Shown here: piece by piece, positions 17,192 through 26,341 of the stretch
Layout of the letters: each line of letters begins with the position of its first letter
Numbering within the stretch: position 1 is the stretch's first letter
Origin: CAZGCA01 sp964524145
GTDB taxonomy: Bacteria > Hydrogenedentota > CAZGCA01
Direction of reading: 5' to 3'
DNA length: 64,000 nt
NCBI GenBank assembly: GCA_964524145.1
Contig: CAZGCA010000007.1
Span: 33,380-97,379 of the forward strand
Translations under genes and position numbers: made by a program
The notes under the pieces: model-generated
What the model saw: the letters and a program-made list of their open reading frames with translations, nothing else
Told to the model about the DNA's origin: nothing
The model's database searches: none

Positions 17192-17700
17192 CCTCATGTC
17201 GTGCCATCGGAAGTCCGAAATGCACGCTTCCTTCATAAGGTTGCGCCACGCTGCATGCACGTTATCAAAGGAGCCACCCGTCCGCGACTTGAACACAAGT
17301 CCTTCCTTTGATGTTTGCCTCCGCCAATCTCGTAGCACAGACAGTGCCGTCGCGTTGGGCGGAATATGCCGTGCCTTCCCGTTCTTCGTGATCTCGTCTC
17401 GCACCGTAAGCATCGCTCCCTTCAGATCTACGTCGCTCCACTCTATGGCGAACAGCTCTCCTCGCCGCAACCCCGTATTGAGCGATGGCACCACCATCGG
17501 TTTGAGATGATCCACAAACTCGGCATTGCGAAAACTCGGCAGCCTCTCGTATCCGTACCGCTTGCGCCACGCATTCGTCCTCGCTCGCCCTTCACGTATT
17601 CATTCTTTTCGAGCATCGAGTGCAGCACAAAGGCGCCCTTCCTCATCGGACAGAAAGTCCAGAACCATCACCTGAACAGCCGTTACGTTAAACTGGGCCA
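17192..17700 (-). pseudogene. Tyrosine integrase, 5' part (split by the RIT element)
   Basis: The minus strand encodes VLDFLSDEEGRLCAALDARK, an in-frame TGA at 17602-17600, then WRKRYGYERLPSFRNAEF, HLKPMVVPSLNTGLRRGELF, ITKNGKARHIPPNATALSV and FRWHDMR, where the RIT element begins. This is the catalytic domain of a phage-type tyrosine integrase with the first Arg (GLRRGEL) and the HxxR box. The TGA replaces what is usually Arg. The N-terminal DNA-binding part is not recognisable upstream. The gene was thus doubly disabled, by a stop and by the insertion. Confidence 0.82.
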
Positions 17701-17819
17701 CCTTCCGCCCCCCCCAAAACGTGTAGCCGCCTGGCTCCCTTCTCCCGTTCTGCAGTCCCGACTTCAGGCGTGGCTACTTGCGTGCGTTGGGCATTGTGCG
17801 GGAGGCTTCTTGGGCGAAA

Positions 17820-17948
17820 TGCCCAAGCCAAGGGATACCGGAAACAAGGATCGCCTCATCCACGTCCAAACCGGCACAGCCCAGATAGCTCTCCTCAAAC
17901 GCTATCTTGATAAGAAGCGACGCCAGGATCGTGACAGTCTCACGTTTG
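17820..17948 (+). pseudogene. Possible fragment of another tyrosine recombinase
   Basis: The plus frame reads GNKDRLIHVQTGTAQIALL then KRYLDKKRRQDRDSLTFVI, which resembles the GKGNKDRxIPL beta-hairpin and the following helix of tyrosine recombinases. It has no start and no catalytic box and runs into the convergent gene that ends at 17949. Low confidence. Confidence 0.3.
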
Positions 17949-20474
17949 TCATAACATCATTGATCGCTGTTCGTCGTCAACATCGAAGAGCTCATCAGTA
18001 CTTACTTCGCATTTGTCGATCCACTCTGCGTTGGCGTCAACCGTGCTCGAGGTAAGCGCCAGTGGCGAAAGGAACTCGACGCGACTGTTGTCGTCGGTGT
18101 TGGCTACGTCGTTCCACACGGCGCGTTGCAGGCTCGCGGTCGTCGCAACGCACATGTCTGTCAGTATAGACCAATCATTGACAGCAATCCGCTCGAGATC
18201 CTCCCGCACCTCCCGGATCGAAAACCGTTCGGCCAGTTCCGTTTCGTTGAGCCGCAACGGGTGCTGTGTGCCGAGCAGACAGTAGTCAACCTGACTGATC
18301 CGGAACATCGTCACATAGTGAAACGTTTCCGCAAAACTGCGGACTATCGATCTCATGACTTCCGGCTGGATACTGTACGCCTGGACCCATGTACACATGA
18401 GACCGTCATCTTTGAGCGCTTCGGCCGCCGCTCGGAAGGCTTCGACCGTGAACAGCTTGGCAGCGCCGGGCATCCACGGATTCGACGGTTCGCTGATGAT
18501 GACGTCGTACCGGTTCCTGTTCATCAGCAAATGGTTTCTGCCGTCCTCGAACACTACCCTGAGACGCGGATCGGCCAGCGCGTTGTGGTTCACATAGTCA
18601 AAGAAATGTGTTGCCCGGTACATCTCGGGTGCGATCTCGGCGCAGATGATAGACCCAACGTCGGGATGTTGCTCTACTGCGCCGACAGTCACACCGCTGG
18701 CCAAACCGATAACCAACACGTCGTCTCGGTTGCGAGCGCAGAACACCGGCAGGTGTCCAACAACAGTCTGGGTGAGCATGTCCGTACCGAGCAAGGATTC
18801 TTCTTCCGAATCCTGCGCGTTCTGATCCTCAGCCAACGACAAGCCCCCCTTTCCAGGTACCCACACGTTTTCGGCACCGGGTGCCCACGCGCTCGCGTCA
18901 GGTTTTCCCTCGATGACGAGGGTCCGCACGTCAATCCCGCCGAGAACGGCTACCGTCGCGTTGGCTCCTTCTTCATAGTAGAGAACGGTCCGACTGCCTT
19001 CGGGCCCGGCAAGACCGCGGGTTACCATCATGTATGGAGGACTGGTAAGCAGCTTCCGGGACCATCCGGGCAAGGTCATGGTCAAGACTGCAAGCGGGAT
19101 AACGGCGCCGACCAGGGCGATCACGGACCATCTGCCGCCGATACGTTCCCGCACGGGTGTTCGCAGAAGCACGTACGAAACGAGAAGACTGCCGAGCACG
19201 AGGTTGACGATAATGGTCGTGCGGAGCGAACCGCGAATGCCAAGCGAAGGGATCATGACGAACCCCGCACAGAGGCTGCCGGCAACTGCTCCCACGGCGT
19301 TGCCTGCGTACAGGCCGCCGATAGCTTTCCCGACACGTTCTCTGGGCGCGCGCAGGGTCTGGCTGACGAGAGGGAACACGCCCCCGGACAAGACGGTCGG
19401 CACGAGCAGCAGAGCGTAGAACATGAAGAACAGCGCCACATAGAGCAGAAACTGCTGGTTTCGCAGCAGGATCATCACTTCGCTCAGCGAGTAGTAGACG
19501 AGCCCGACAATGTTCATCAAGACGACCATCGCAACGGCAACAGCTACTTGCAGTTTTGCCAGGGCAACCCACAGGTTTTTGTATCCCGCGGCGCGTTTGC
19601 CGAACAAGGCGCTGCCAAACGCCAGCCCGAAGATGAACGCTGCGAGAACGATGGTGAACGCGTACGTGCTCGGTCCGACGAAGAGAGCGAGCAGCCGGGT
19701 CCATATCACCTCGTAAGACATCGCAGCAAATCCCGATACTGCAAACGCTATCGTGGCAACCCAAAACGCTTCCCTTTCGCCCTCAGATCGAGCCGCCGGT
19801 TCCGGACGAGTTTCTTCTCTGCCCGGCACTACGCTCGCGGGAACGTAGTGGTGCAAGATAACGGACACCACCCCAACAGCTCCCGTAACGGCGGTCGCGC
19901 CGAGCAGCGTGGCTCCCACCCCAAATATCCGGATGAAGAAGAAACCCGTAGCAAACGCTCCGACGACGGCTCCGAGCGTGTTGGCTGCGTAAAGCATGCC
20001 CATGTCCTCCCCGTAAGAGTCCGGCGCGCGTGCCATAACCTTGGCCAGCACGGGCAAAGTCCCGCCCATCAGGAAGCTCGGTATGAGAAGAAGCAGCAAG
20101 GCAACGCCTGCGCGGACACCCTGCAAGAGCGGCCCGCTGCCGCCCGTGGAGGCATAGATAATCCGGAACAACGGAACCGCCGCTTCAACCAGCCGCGGAA
20201 GGCACAAACAGTATAGCGCGATCGCCAACTCGAGCAGACCGTATACTCGTAGATGGTCGGTCCGCCGGTCAGCCCACCGTCCAATGAGGAGGCTGCCCGC
20301 CGCCAGCCCGCCCATGAATGCGGCCAACACCATGCTGATGACGTACGTGGTGTTGCCGAGAAGAATCCCGATCTGACGCGTCCAGACGATCTCGTAGGCA
20401 AGGGACGATGCGCCGGTCAAGAAGAAGAACGTCAGGACGACACTTCGCATCGCCCGGCTGCGGTCATGACCCAT
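17949..20474 (-). CDS. Fused MFS / spermidine-synthase-like membrane protein
   Basis: The 841-residue product has a long multi-helix membrane part (about 1-500, two repeats beginning FLTGASSLAYEIVWTRQIG and FAAMSYEVIWTRLLALFVG) and a C-terminal spermidine-synthase-like Rossmann domain (about 520-800) with VLVIGLASGVTVGAVEQ and DVIISEPSNPWMPG. Fusions of this kind are widespread in Planctomycetes and Deltaproteobacteria; their substrate is unknown and true polyamine synthesis is doubtful. GGAG six bases before 20474 supports the start. It stands alone between two regions of mobile debris. Confidence 0.9.
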   Translation of the reverse strand: MGHDRSRAMRSVVLTFFFLTGASSLAYEIVWTRQIGILLGNTTYVISMVLAAFMGGLAAGSLLIGRWADRRTDHLRVYGLLELAIALYCLCLPRLVEAAVPLFRIIYASTGGSGPLLQGVRAGVALLLLLIPSFLMGGTLPVLAKVMARAPDSYGEDMGMLYAANTLGAVVGAFATGFFFIRIFGVGATLLGATAVTGAVGVVSVILHHYVPASVVPGREETRPEPAARSEGEREAFWVATIAFAVSGFAAMSYEVIWTRLLALFVGPSTYAFTIVLAAFIFGLAFGSALFGKRAAGYKNLWVALAKLQVAVAVAMVVLMNIVGLVYYSLSEVMILLRNQQFLLYVALFFMFYALLLVPTVLSGGVFPLVSQTLRAPRERVGKAIGGLYAGNAVGAVAGSLCAGFVMIPSLGIRGSLRTTIIVNLVLGSLLVSYVLLRTPVRERIGGRWSVIALVGAVIPLAVLTMTLPGWSRKLLTSPPYMMVTRGLAGPEGSRTVLYYEEGANATVAVLGGIDVRTLVIEGKPDASAWAPGAENVWVPGKGGLSLAEDQNAQDSEEESLLGTDMLTQTVVGHLPVFCARNRDDVLVIGLASGVTVGAVEQHPDVGSIICAEIAPEMYRATHFFDYVNHNALADPRLRVVFEDGRNHLLMNRNRYDVIISEPSNPWMPGAAKLFTVEAFRAAAEALKDDGLMCTWVQAYSIQPEVMRSIVRSFAETFHYVTMFRISQVDYCLLGTQHPLRLNETELAERFSIREVREDLERIAVNDWSILTDMCVATTASLQRAVWNDVANTDDNSRVEFLSPLALTSSTVDANAEWIDKCEVSTDELFDVDDEQRSMML

Positions 20475-20556
20475 TCAATCTCCAAGAGGAAGGCTGTCTC
20501 GCGGTCGTGCAGATGACATTATACTGCGGTTGGCAACAGGGGTCAAGAATGCCGCA

Positions 20557-21139
20557 TCATGGTATGCGACAGTTCGATGCAACAAGCGGCCCGATAGAGA
20601 GGAAGGCCGCATTCTTGTGCCGATTTCCCTGACGCACGAATGCACCGGTCGGAGAGACAACATCAATAACCATGCAGGCGGCGGTGTCGCGCAAGCTGAT
20701 GTCAACAGCCACATTTAGATCGGTAACCGTGAAGGTGTCGAACACCTCTATTGTGCTCATAATGATACCCCTAGACTGGATGGGCGTATCAGCGGAGCTC
20801 ACGGTTCCATACCCCTCGAAATCCAGACTCCACGGATTCAGTGTCAGTTCATCGTTCGGCTCCAAGTGCAACGTCCATTCTCCACGAGGGTCTAAACCGT
20901 CCAATACAGTCGGACTGTCTCGTACAACACCTTCGTAAGGACAGCCAACAACAACATCTGCGTAGCCGTCACCATTCACGTCTCCCGCACTCGATACCGT
21001 CTCTCCGCGAATCGCAATGGTGCTGTCAGGCGCCTGCGATGGTGCCTGAGGCGGGCCAAGATGGGCCTGCGCTCCCACGATAACATCTGCATAGCCGTCA
21101 CCGTTCACATCTCCCTCACTTGGCGCCGTTTGTTGAGCG
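20557..21139 (-). pseudogene. FG-GAP / P-domain secreted protein, internal fragment
   Basis: The frame holds two FG-GAP calcium-binding blades (GDVNGDGYADVIVGAQA and SSAGDVNGDGYADVVVGCPY). They are followed by a proprotein-convertase-type P domain (GEWTLHLEPND, TPIQSRGIIMST, FTVTDLNVAVDISL, MVIDVVSPTGAFVRQ) that stops early. There is no start or signal peptide. The 5' side ends exactly where the IS end-repeat TCAGCACATTTGGCACA begins (21140-21156), so an insertion probably truncated it. Confidence 0.7.
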
Positions 21140-21156
21140 TCAGCACATTTGGCACA
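21140..21156 (+). repeat. IS terminal repeat TCAGCACATTTGGCACA
   Basis: This 17-base sequence matches 63456-63472 with one difference and 63579-63595 with one difference, and matches the reverse complement of 54121-54137 with one difference. It abuts the broken end of the FG-GAP gene. Confidence 0.5.
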
Positions 21157-21555
21157 GATGCGGCCCAGTGCGGGGGTGAGGGATCGTAAGCCCTGGAGAG
21201 CTTAGCCCGGAAGGGCCGTACGATACGGTTCGGCTTTATGGTACAGTGGAACATCGGAGAGAATGGAGGTGACTATAGAGCAGGAAGCAGTAGCAAGCGT
21301 GAGGACAGTATGCCCGACAGAGCAGAAGCCGCACAAGACGGTAGAAGCGGCCGGTAGTAGTATCGTCGTGCTTAAGACGGCTTGGGCGGCATCCGACCAT
21401 CCCGAGACAAGCCCAACGGTACAAGGAACCCCTTAGTGCTGCATGAACGAGCTTATGGGATTTCCGGGCAGCTAGATGCGCACCCTTTGCGAGGCGAAGT
21501 ATTGAGGTGCTATGGAGATTGTCGGCCGCAGCTGCTTCATTCGTAGACATGCGAG
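21157..21555. other. Unassigned stretch with one short plus-strand frame
   Basis: About 400 bases with no recognised gene. A frame from ATG 21264 encodes about 54 residues beginning MEVTIEQEAVASVRTVCPTE and stops at TAG. The first 80 bases are rich in short complementary runs (GCCCGGAAGGGC), which could be structured RNA. I could not match either to a known family. Confidence 0.3.
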
Positions 21556-21706
21556 GCGAAGGTATGCGTAATCGCTTTTCTGTCTGTGTTCGTAAAGCCT
21601 ATGGAAGAAGCGCCCCATTCCAGCGGGTAGTTCCCCCGTGTTGATCTAGTACTGACTGAAAAGGGACTGTACCCCTGTGTGTCTTGAAGAGGACCGTTCC
21701 TCCGTA
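21556..21706 (-). pseudogene. HEPN-domain fragment
   Basis: The minus strand reads EERSSSRHTGVQSLFSQY, TAG, then INTGELPAGMGRFFHRLYEH and RQKSDYAY. This matches the middle of the HEPN gene at 50175-50597 almost residue for residue (and about 90 percent at the DNA level by eye), with the Trp codon turned into a stop. Both ends are missing. Confidence 0.8.
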
Positions 21707-21784
21707 TGTGCGACGGTTGCGTATTGCGATAGCGTCACAACTTAGTGTTGCGTAGGCTGTTATGATTCTCTAGTACGAGAACGT

Positions 21785-21878
21785 CCATTTCGTACGTGCA
21801 CAGTAAGTGCCAAGAGTAGCGGGGAATCGGGGCGTTTTCGTTGGATTATGCTCCCACAATTATCCGGATTGGGATAGC
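21785..21878 (-). repeat. Repeat A, copy 1 (inverted relative to 53694-53788)
   Basis: Read on the minus strand, this shares with 53694-53788 the blocks CCTATCC/GGATAATTGTG, GCATAA, GCCCCG, TTGGCACTTA-TGTGCAC and TACGAAATGG in the same order and nearly the same spacing. No coding sense. It probably belongs to a mobile element that I cannot name. Confidence 0.5.
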
Positions 21879-21936
21879 CCGCGAGGCACGCACGATGAAG
21901 GGCCTTTGGTGAAGTCAGAACCTTCACGTTGTCCCT

Positions 21937-22110
21937 CTAACTGACGGTCCCCAGTGTGGCGTTGATGACGAGCTGGACGTCCAAGGCATTGGGCTTGGTG
22001 TCGCCATTGAGATCGGTTGCGAAGGAAAGCTGCATCCCCGGGCGTTAGTGACGAGCTGCACGTTTACAGCATCCACGCGTCCGCCGCCGTCCAACTTTAG
22101 CGGATTGCGG
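21937..22110 (-). pseudogene. Dockerin-like (EF-hand pair) C-terminal fragment
   Basis: Two EF-hand-like repeats are visible on the minus strand: LDGGGRVDAVNVQLVTNA and, after a one-base frame change, DLNGDTKPNALDVQLVINA, ending LGTVS stop at 21937. This is the tandem motif found at the C-terminus of many secreted proteins in these bacteria. The body of the protein is missing and the two repeats are out of frame with each other, so it is a remnant. Confidence 0.65.
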
Positions 22111-22139
22111 TCCCAGGGCCGGACTTATGGCGGTAAGGC

Positions 22140-23783
22140 TTATTCGCGCGTGATGGATACCCCGCTGGGTGCGTCGACCTCGCTTCTGACTTCACCCCCT
22201 CTGTCACGCGTGTGCGATACGTGTACGATGCCGTGGGGGGTAGGGATGGCGCCCTTGACCCAATCCAGATCGCCCAGATGCGGTTGCACCAGGAGCCGGC
22301 TAGAGCCGGGTGCGAGCGGCTTACAGCCGAGTATATGCTCGGAGAGCCACGCGGTCGGCCCGCCAGCCCAGCCGTGACACAGGCTATGCCGGAATCCCTT
22401 GTAGCAGTAGTCGCCAAAGTCGCCGTGAATATCTTTCTTCCCTTCGGGCACGAGGCGATCGATAGGGCAGGCATTGTCTGTCCAAGCGAGGTCGAAGTCT
22501 TCCCAGAACGTGGTGGCGCCGAAGTCGAGCATAGCGCCCCAGTAGCTGCGAATGAGGTCCAGGCATCTCTGGTAATCCTGCGCTCGGGCACGCGCCTCGA
22601 GAACATAGTAACCGTAGAACGTGGACACGCCTCCGAATGGGTTTAGCCCCAGGACTTCCCGATTTGCCTGCGCGGGGTCGAGCATGCCCGCCAGGACCAT
22701 CATGGCCGCAGGCGACTTGCGGCCGCCATGATGAACGTGGTGCTCCTGGAGGCGCTCAATCGCCCGCCCACACTGTTGCTGCATGCCCGGTTCATCGAGA
22801 ATGGCACAGAGCCTGGCGGCGTGGCGGAAGCCGCGCACCATCAAGGCCTGCAGACCGGCATGAACGGCCGCTTTGTCGGGCGACGTCGGCCAGTCGAGAA
22901 ATCCGTTGGGAAGCGTTTCGGCGCCGTCTTCGTCAATCTGCGCCTGCAGGTGTTCCAGCAAGGCCAGGAGATAGTCTTTCTGCTCGCGCAGATAGCTGAG
23001 GTCGCCGTGGTAGAGATACCAGTCGTGGTGGCAGATGATCCACCACAGCGAGTAGGAGCCGTGGTTATTCATGAAGCGGGGTAGCGGGGTTTCATCGCGC
23101 TTCAAGTCGAGGCTGTGTCTGACGACATCTACATCGCCAAAGACATTACTTATAACCATCATTTCGGGGTGAAGGTCGCCAATCCAGACAGTCCGGTCGC
23201 GCTTGATGCCGTCCCACACCTGATCCTGCATATTCAGGTGAACGGTGTAGGCGCCGGTTTTCCAGATGTCATTGAGCCGCTGGTCATTGGATTCGAATGC
23301 GCCCTTGCGCTCGAGATCGCGATACAGCAGTACCGCCCGCGCTTGCTTCAGGTCGACGTAGCGGCCTTTGTCTGCGACGTCGATACGGACGAAGCGGAAG
23401 CCTGTATTGCCAAACTCAAGCATGCCGGCGGCCGGAGCCTGGACCAGACTGTCATGGATGGCGTGGTCCTGGTTTGAGCCGTGCATGGCTTCGCTGGCGG
23501 ATTCGCCGAAACGGATACGCAGCCAAACGGGGCTGCGGTCGGTCTGATCCGCAAAGAGCAGTTGGACTCCTCCGTGCAATTCGCGCCCGTAATCGAGGAG
23601 GATGCCAGCGCCATCTTTCATGATGCATCCGGGCCTACCCCACATGGGTGTTACGTCGGTCCTGTTTAACAGCAGGCGCTCAGCATGCTCTGGCCTCGTC
23701 TCGCCTTCGGTTTGCCAGAGAATTCTCTCTGGTGGAACGTAACGCCGCACCCGGTTATCTCGTATGCTGCTATCTTTGTTCAT
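22140..23783 (-). CDS. Alpha-L-rhamnosidase-like glycoside hydrolase (GH78)
   Basis: The 547-residue product has an N-terminal beta-sandwich (GILLDYGRELHGGVQLLF, FRFVRIDV) and an (alpha/alpha)6 barrel with the GH78 acid motif in WDGIKRDRTVWIGDLHPE, then SLWWIICHHDWYLYHGD and FWEDFDLAW. It is shorter than most GH78 enzymes, lacking extra N-terminal domains, and no signal peptide is seen, so it is probably cytoplasmic, acting on imported oligosaccharides. GH78 releases terminal L-rhamnose. The start is uncertain: the ATG at 23783 has only a weak G-rich site, and the open frame reaches 23834. Confidence 0.85.
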   Translation of the reverse strand: MNKDSSIRDNRVRRYVPPERILWQTEGETRPEHAERLLLNRTDVTPMWGRPGCIMKDGAGILLDYGRELHGGVQLLFADQTDRSPVWLRIRFGESASEAMHGSNQDHAIHDSLVQAPAAGMLEFGNTGFRFVRIDVADKGRYVDLKQARAVLLYRDLERKGAFESNDQRLNDIWKTGAYTVHLNMQDQVWDGIKRDRTVWIGDLHPEMMVISNVFGDVDVVRHSLDLKRDETPLPRFMNNHGSYSLWWIICHHDWYLYHGDLSYLREQKDYLLALLEHLQAQIDEDGAETLPNGFLDWPTSPDKAAVHAGLQALMVRGFRHAARLCAILDEPGMQQQCGRAIERLQEHHVHHGGRKSPAAMMVLAGMLDPAQANREVLGLNPFGGVSTFYGYYVLEARARAQDYQRCLDLIRSYWGAMLDFGATTFWEDFDLAWTDNACPIDRLVPEGKKDIHGDFGDYCYKGFRHSLCHGWAGGPTAWLSEHILGCKPLAPGSSRLLVQPHLGDLDWVKGAIPTPHGIVHVSHTRDRGGEVRSEVDAPSGVSITRE

Positions 23784-23843
23784 GCTGATTGTGATCTGCC
23801 CCCAGTAACGGTACCAGAGATCAAGTGAGAGCAAACGCCGTTG

Positions 23844-24056
23844 TCACGGGTTGCTCCCCGCATCAGGAGGCCAGGGTATCCTGGCCTCGGGCGCAGGCAG
23901 CCGATAGCCTAACGCGCTGTGCGGGCTAACCTCATTGTAGTCTCGATGCGACCGTTTCATCAATATCCAAGCTTCCAAGGCGATGCGGCAGGCCGCTAGA
24001 AATATGATGCCTTGGCGCGCACTCCAATACTGGATTTCTTTTAACACCCATCTCAT
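23844..24056 (-). pseudogene. IS3-family transposase C-terminal fragment
   Basis: The frame ends LMKRSHRDYNEVSPHSALGY then RLPAPEARIPWPPDAG, the classic end of IS3-family OrfB transposases (YNxxRPHSALGYRPPAPE). The first half is unlike OrfB, and nothing of the catalytic DDE core is present. It is of a different type from the IS fragments at 53-54 and 63.6 kb. Confidence 0.65.
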
Positions 24057-24214
24057 TGCAGGTATGCGAACAATAGAGTAGGCCTCTTAATCAGAAGATC
24101 AACAGAAAGGCGTATGCCATGAAAGACCGGAACGGACAAGGGCTACCGTCCCCCTGAAGCTAACAAGAAACAGAGAGTTCGTATGACGGAGCTTCGCCAC
24201 TTCAGTCAAACGAG

Positions 24215-26002
24215 TCATTTCTGAGGTGTTCCGTCCATCAGTTTCTGGAAGCGTTCCGACATCGTCCGGAAAACCTTGGCTCTTTCCGGCGGCTCTTTTC
24301 GCATCGCGATCGGAAGAATGCTCTCTTCCCAAGACTCGACGTGACAGCGTTCGGCCCAATGATCGTACATCGCCGCCATTGTCTTAACGCGTTCCGGATA
24401 CGTCGCAGCGAGATCAAGCGTCTCAACAGGGTCCGTTTCCAGATCGTAGAGCTCCCATTCGTTCGAGTAAGTGGTCACCAACTCGCTGCTGAGGTAGACA
24501 CCGTAGTTCGAATACTCCGACACGAGTTTCCATTTCCCGTGACGAACCGCGCGGTTGCCTTCGTGCTCCCAGAACAGCGCCTGGTGTCCTTCCCGTTTCT
24601 TGCCGTCCAATACGGGAAGCAGACTTCTTCCCTCGAGCGGGATGATTTCGTTCCCGTCATAAGTCCTCGGATACTCGGCGCCGGCGACGTCCAGGAACGT
24701 TGCCATGAGGTCAATCACATGGCCAACTTGACGGGTTATACTACCCCGGTCTTTGACAACAGCAGGCCATTTGACGATGCACGGCGTGTTTATACCACCT
24801 TCGTGAGCCCAATGCTTGTACTCGCGAAACGGCGTGTTGCTTGCGTTCGCCCAGGGCACATAGTATCCCGAGCACGACTCTGGGGGGCCCGGCGGCACAC
24901 CGGGCTTTAGCTCGAACGGCTCCGGACAGGCGCCGTTGTCGGATAGGAATATCACCAGCGTGTTCTCTTCATCACCGGTTCGCCTAATCGATTCGAGTAT
25001 CCTGCCGATGTTCCGGTCCATGCGGTCTACCATCGCCGCATAGACCGCCATCCGCAGATCCCATTCTTCTTTGTCAGTGACGACGTCCCAGGGGTTGACT
25101 TCCGGCTCGCGCGGCGTAAGCTCACAGTCCTGAGGTAAGAGACCCAGCTCTTTCTGACGTGCGAGTCGGCGACGCCGCAACTCGTCCCACCCGATCATAT
25201 ACGTACCTTTGTATTTGGCAATGTCTTCCGGCCACGCGTGAAGTGGGAAGTGGGGAGCAGTGTAGGAGACGTAGAGGAAGTACGGATTGTCGTCTTTGTT
25301 GGCGTACTCGTTGATGAACTTCGCTGCGTAATCCGTGAACGCGTCCGTCACGTAGTAGTTGTCCCCTTCTGGCTCCACCAGTTCGCCGTTCCGGGCCAAC
25401 ATATGCTCCGGGGCGGGTTCGAAGTAATTGGCAACCCCGTGGAGAATCCCGTAGTACTCATCGAAACCACGGTCTGTGGGCCACATACCCTCTTCACGTC
25501 CAACGTGCCATTTGCCGACCACGAGCGTGTGATAGCCGGCCTGCCCGAGCGCCTCTCCGATTGTAATAGCGTTCCGGCTTAGATGGCCACGATAGCCAGG
25601 CCTGTCAAAATCGAACTCACGATCGGTCATGTAGCCGATACCGGCTTGGTGAGGATACAGGCCGGTGAGAAGCGAGGCGCGTGTGGGACAACACCGAGCG
25701 CAGTTGTAGAACTGCGTGAACCGTACGCCCTCCGCAGCCAAGCGGTCCAGGTTGGGCGTGGAGATTTCGCCCCCGTAGCAACCGATGTCCGAGTAGCCGA
25801 GGTCGTCGGCCATAATCAGAACGACGTTCGGCCGTTTTGCCTTCTTCGGAGGATCTCCGGCGACAGCATCTGAGGAGGTTCGCGGAGAACAATGCAGTGC
25901 AGATGTCCCGAACGCTCCCGCGGCAAGCCACAGCATATCTCGTCTGCTTATTCGCGAAGCTCCCGATGTGCCGCTGCCGTGCTCCAACCTACGAGATCGC
26001 AT
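24215..26002 (-). CDS. Tat-exported arylsulfatase-family sulfatase (S1)
   Basis: The 595-residue product carries a twin-arginine signal (ISRRDMLWLAAGAFG), the metal-binding start NVVLIMADDLGYSDIGC, and the active-site motif CCPTRASLLTG whose Cys becomes formylglycine, then GKWHVG and FLSDNGACPEPFE. Family S1 enzymes remove sulfate esters from carbohydrates. The sequence resembles the sulfatase at 35700-37427 (both with CCPTRAS and HQAGxGYMT). An in-frame TTG at 26038 is an alternative start. A well-formed promoter lies at 26061-26089. The gene is divergent from the regulator at 26414. Confidence 0.92.
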   Translation of the reverse strand: MRSRRLEHGSGTSGASRISRRDMLWLAAGAFGTSALHCSPRTSSDAVAGDPPKKAKRPNVVLIMADDLGYSDIGCYGGEISTPNLDRLAAEGVRFTQFYNCARCCPTRASLLTGLYPHQAGIGYMTDREFDFDRPGYRGHLSRNAITIGEALGQAGYHTLVVGKWHVGREEGMWPTDRGFDEYYGILHGVANYFEPAPEHMLARNGELVEPEGDNYYVTDAFTDYAAKFINEYANKDDNPYFLYVSYTAPHFPLHAWPEDIAKYKGTYMIGWDELRRRRLARQKELGLLPQDCELTPREPEVNPWDVVTDKEEWDLRMAVYAAMVDRMDRNIGRILESIRRTGDEENTLVIFLSDNGACPEPFELKPGVPPGPPESCSGYYVPWANASNTPFREYKHWAHEGGINTPCIVKWPAVVKDRGSITRQVGHVIDLMATFLDVAGAEYPRTYDGNEIIPLEGRSLLPVLDGKKREGHQALFWEHEGNRAVRHGKWKLVSEYSNYGVYLSSELVTTYSNEWELYDLETDPVETLDLAATYPERVKTMAAMYDHWAERCHVESWEESILPIAMRKEPPERAKVFRTMSERFQKLMDGTPQK

Positions 26003-26060
26003 TGGGGATGACCAAAACCTCGTGCTCAGAATACCCAATTCAAGTGCCTATAGGTTTACT

Positions 26061-26089
26061 CTTATACACCACAAGGGCACAAAAGTCAA
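26061..26089 (-). promoter_or_regulatory. Sigma70-type promoter of the sulfatase
   Basis: On the minus strand TTGACT (26089-26084) and TATAAG (26066-26061) are 17 bases apart, about 60 bases before the ATG at 26002. The AT-rich upstream sequence around 26100-26140 includes ATCG-CATCTAACAA-CGAT, a possible operator. Confidence 0.6.
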
Positions 26090-26210
26090 GACAAAGATCG
26101 ACGTAACACTCTATATCGCATCTAACAACGATATATATCATGATGGCATCGGGTCATTTCACGCGCTCTGTTGGAGACGAACAGTCCCATTAGTAAGTGA
26201 TAAGGGGCTG

Positions 26211-26236
26211 AAAAGGGGGCTGTCCTCCCCTTTTTT
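26211..26236. terminator. Bidirectional hairpin between divergent genes
   Basis: AAAAGGGG and CCCCTTTT form a perfect stem around GGCTGTCCT with a T-run on the plus side. It sits upstream of both divergent genes (sulfatase and regulator), so it may insulate them or be left from a lost gene. Confidence 0.5.
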
Positions 26237-26312
26237 CACTCGTGATTAGGCTCAGATTTCGGCACGTAAACTGTTGAGAGAGTGTAAGTAGCGGCTAATC
26301 GCGATTTTTTTC

Positions 26313-26341
26313 TTGACAAAGGGACACGAACGTGCTATATT
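26313..26341 (+). promoter_or_regulatory. Consensus sigma70 promoter of the regulator gene
   Basis: TTGACA (26313-26318) and TATATT (26336-26341) are separated by 17 bases, the best promoter in the window. A T-run (26305-26311) precedes the -35 box. The regulator starts 72 bases later. Confidence 0.75.

Noticed and set aside
18126..20216. 696-codon open frame on the plus strand
   Set aside because: It lies entirely antisense to the MFS/spermidine-synthase gene, is rich in Arg, His and Gln, and has no recognisable domain or start site.
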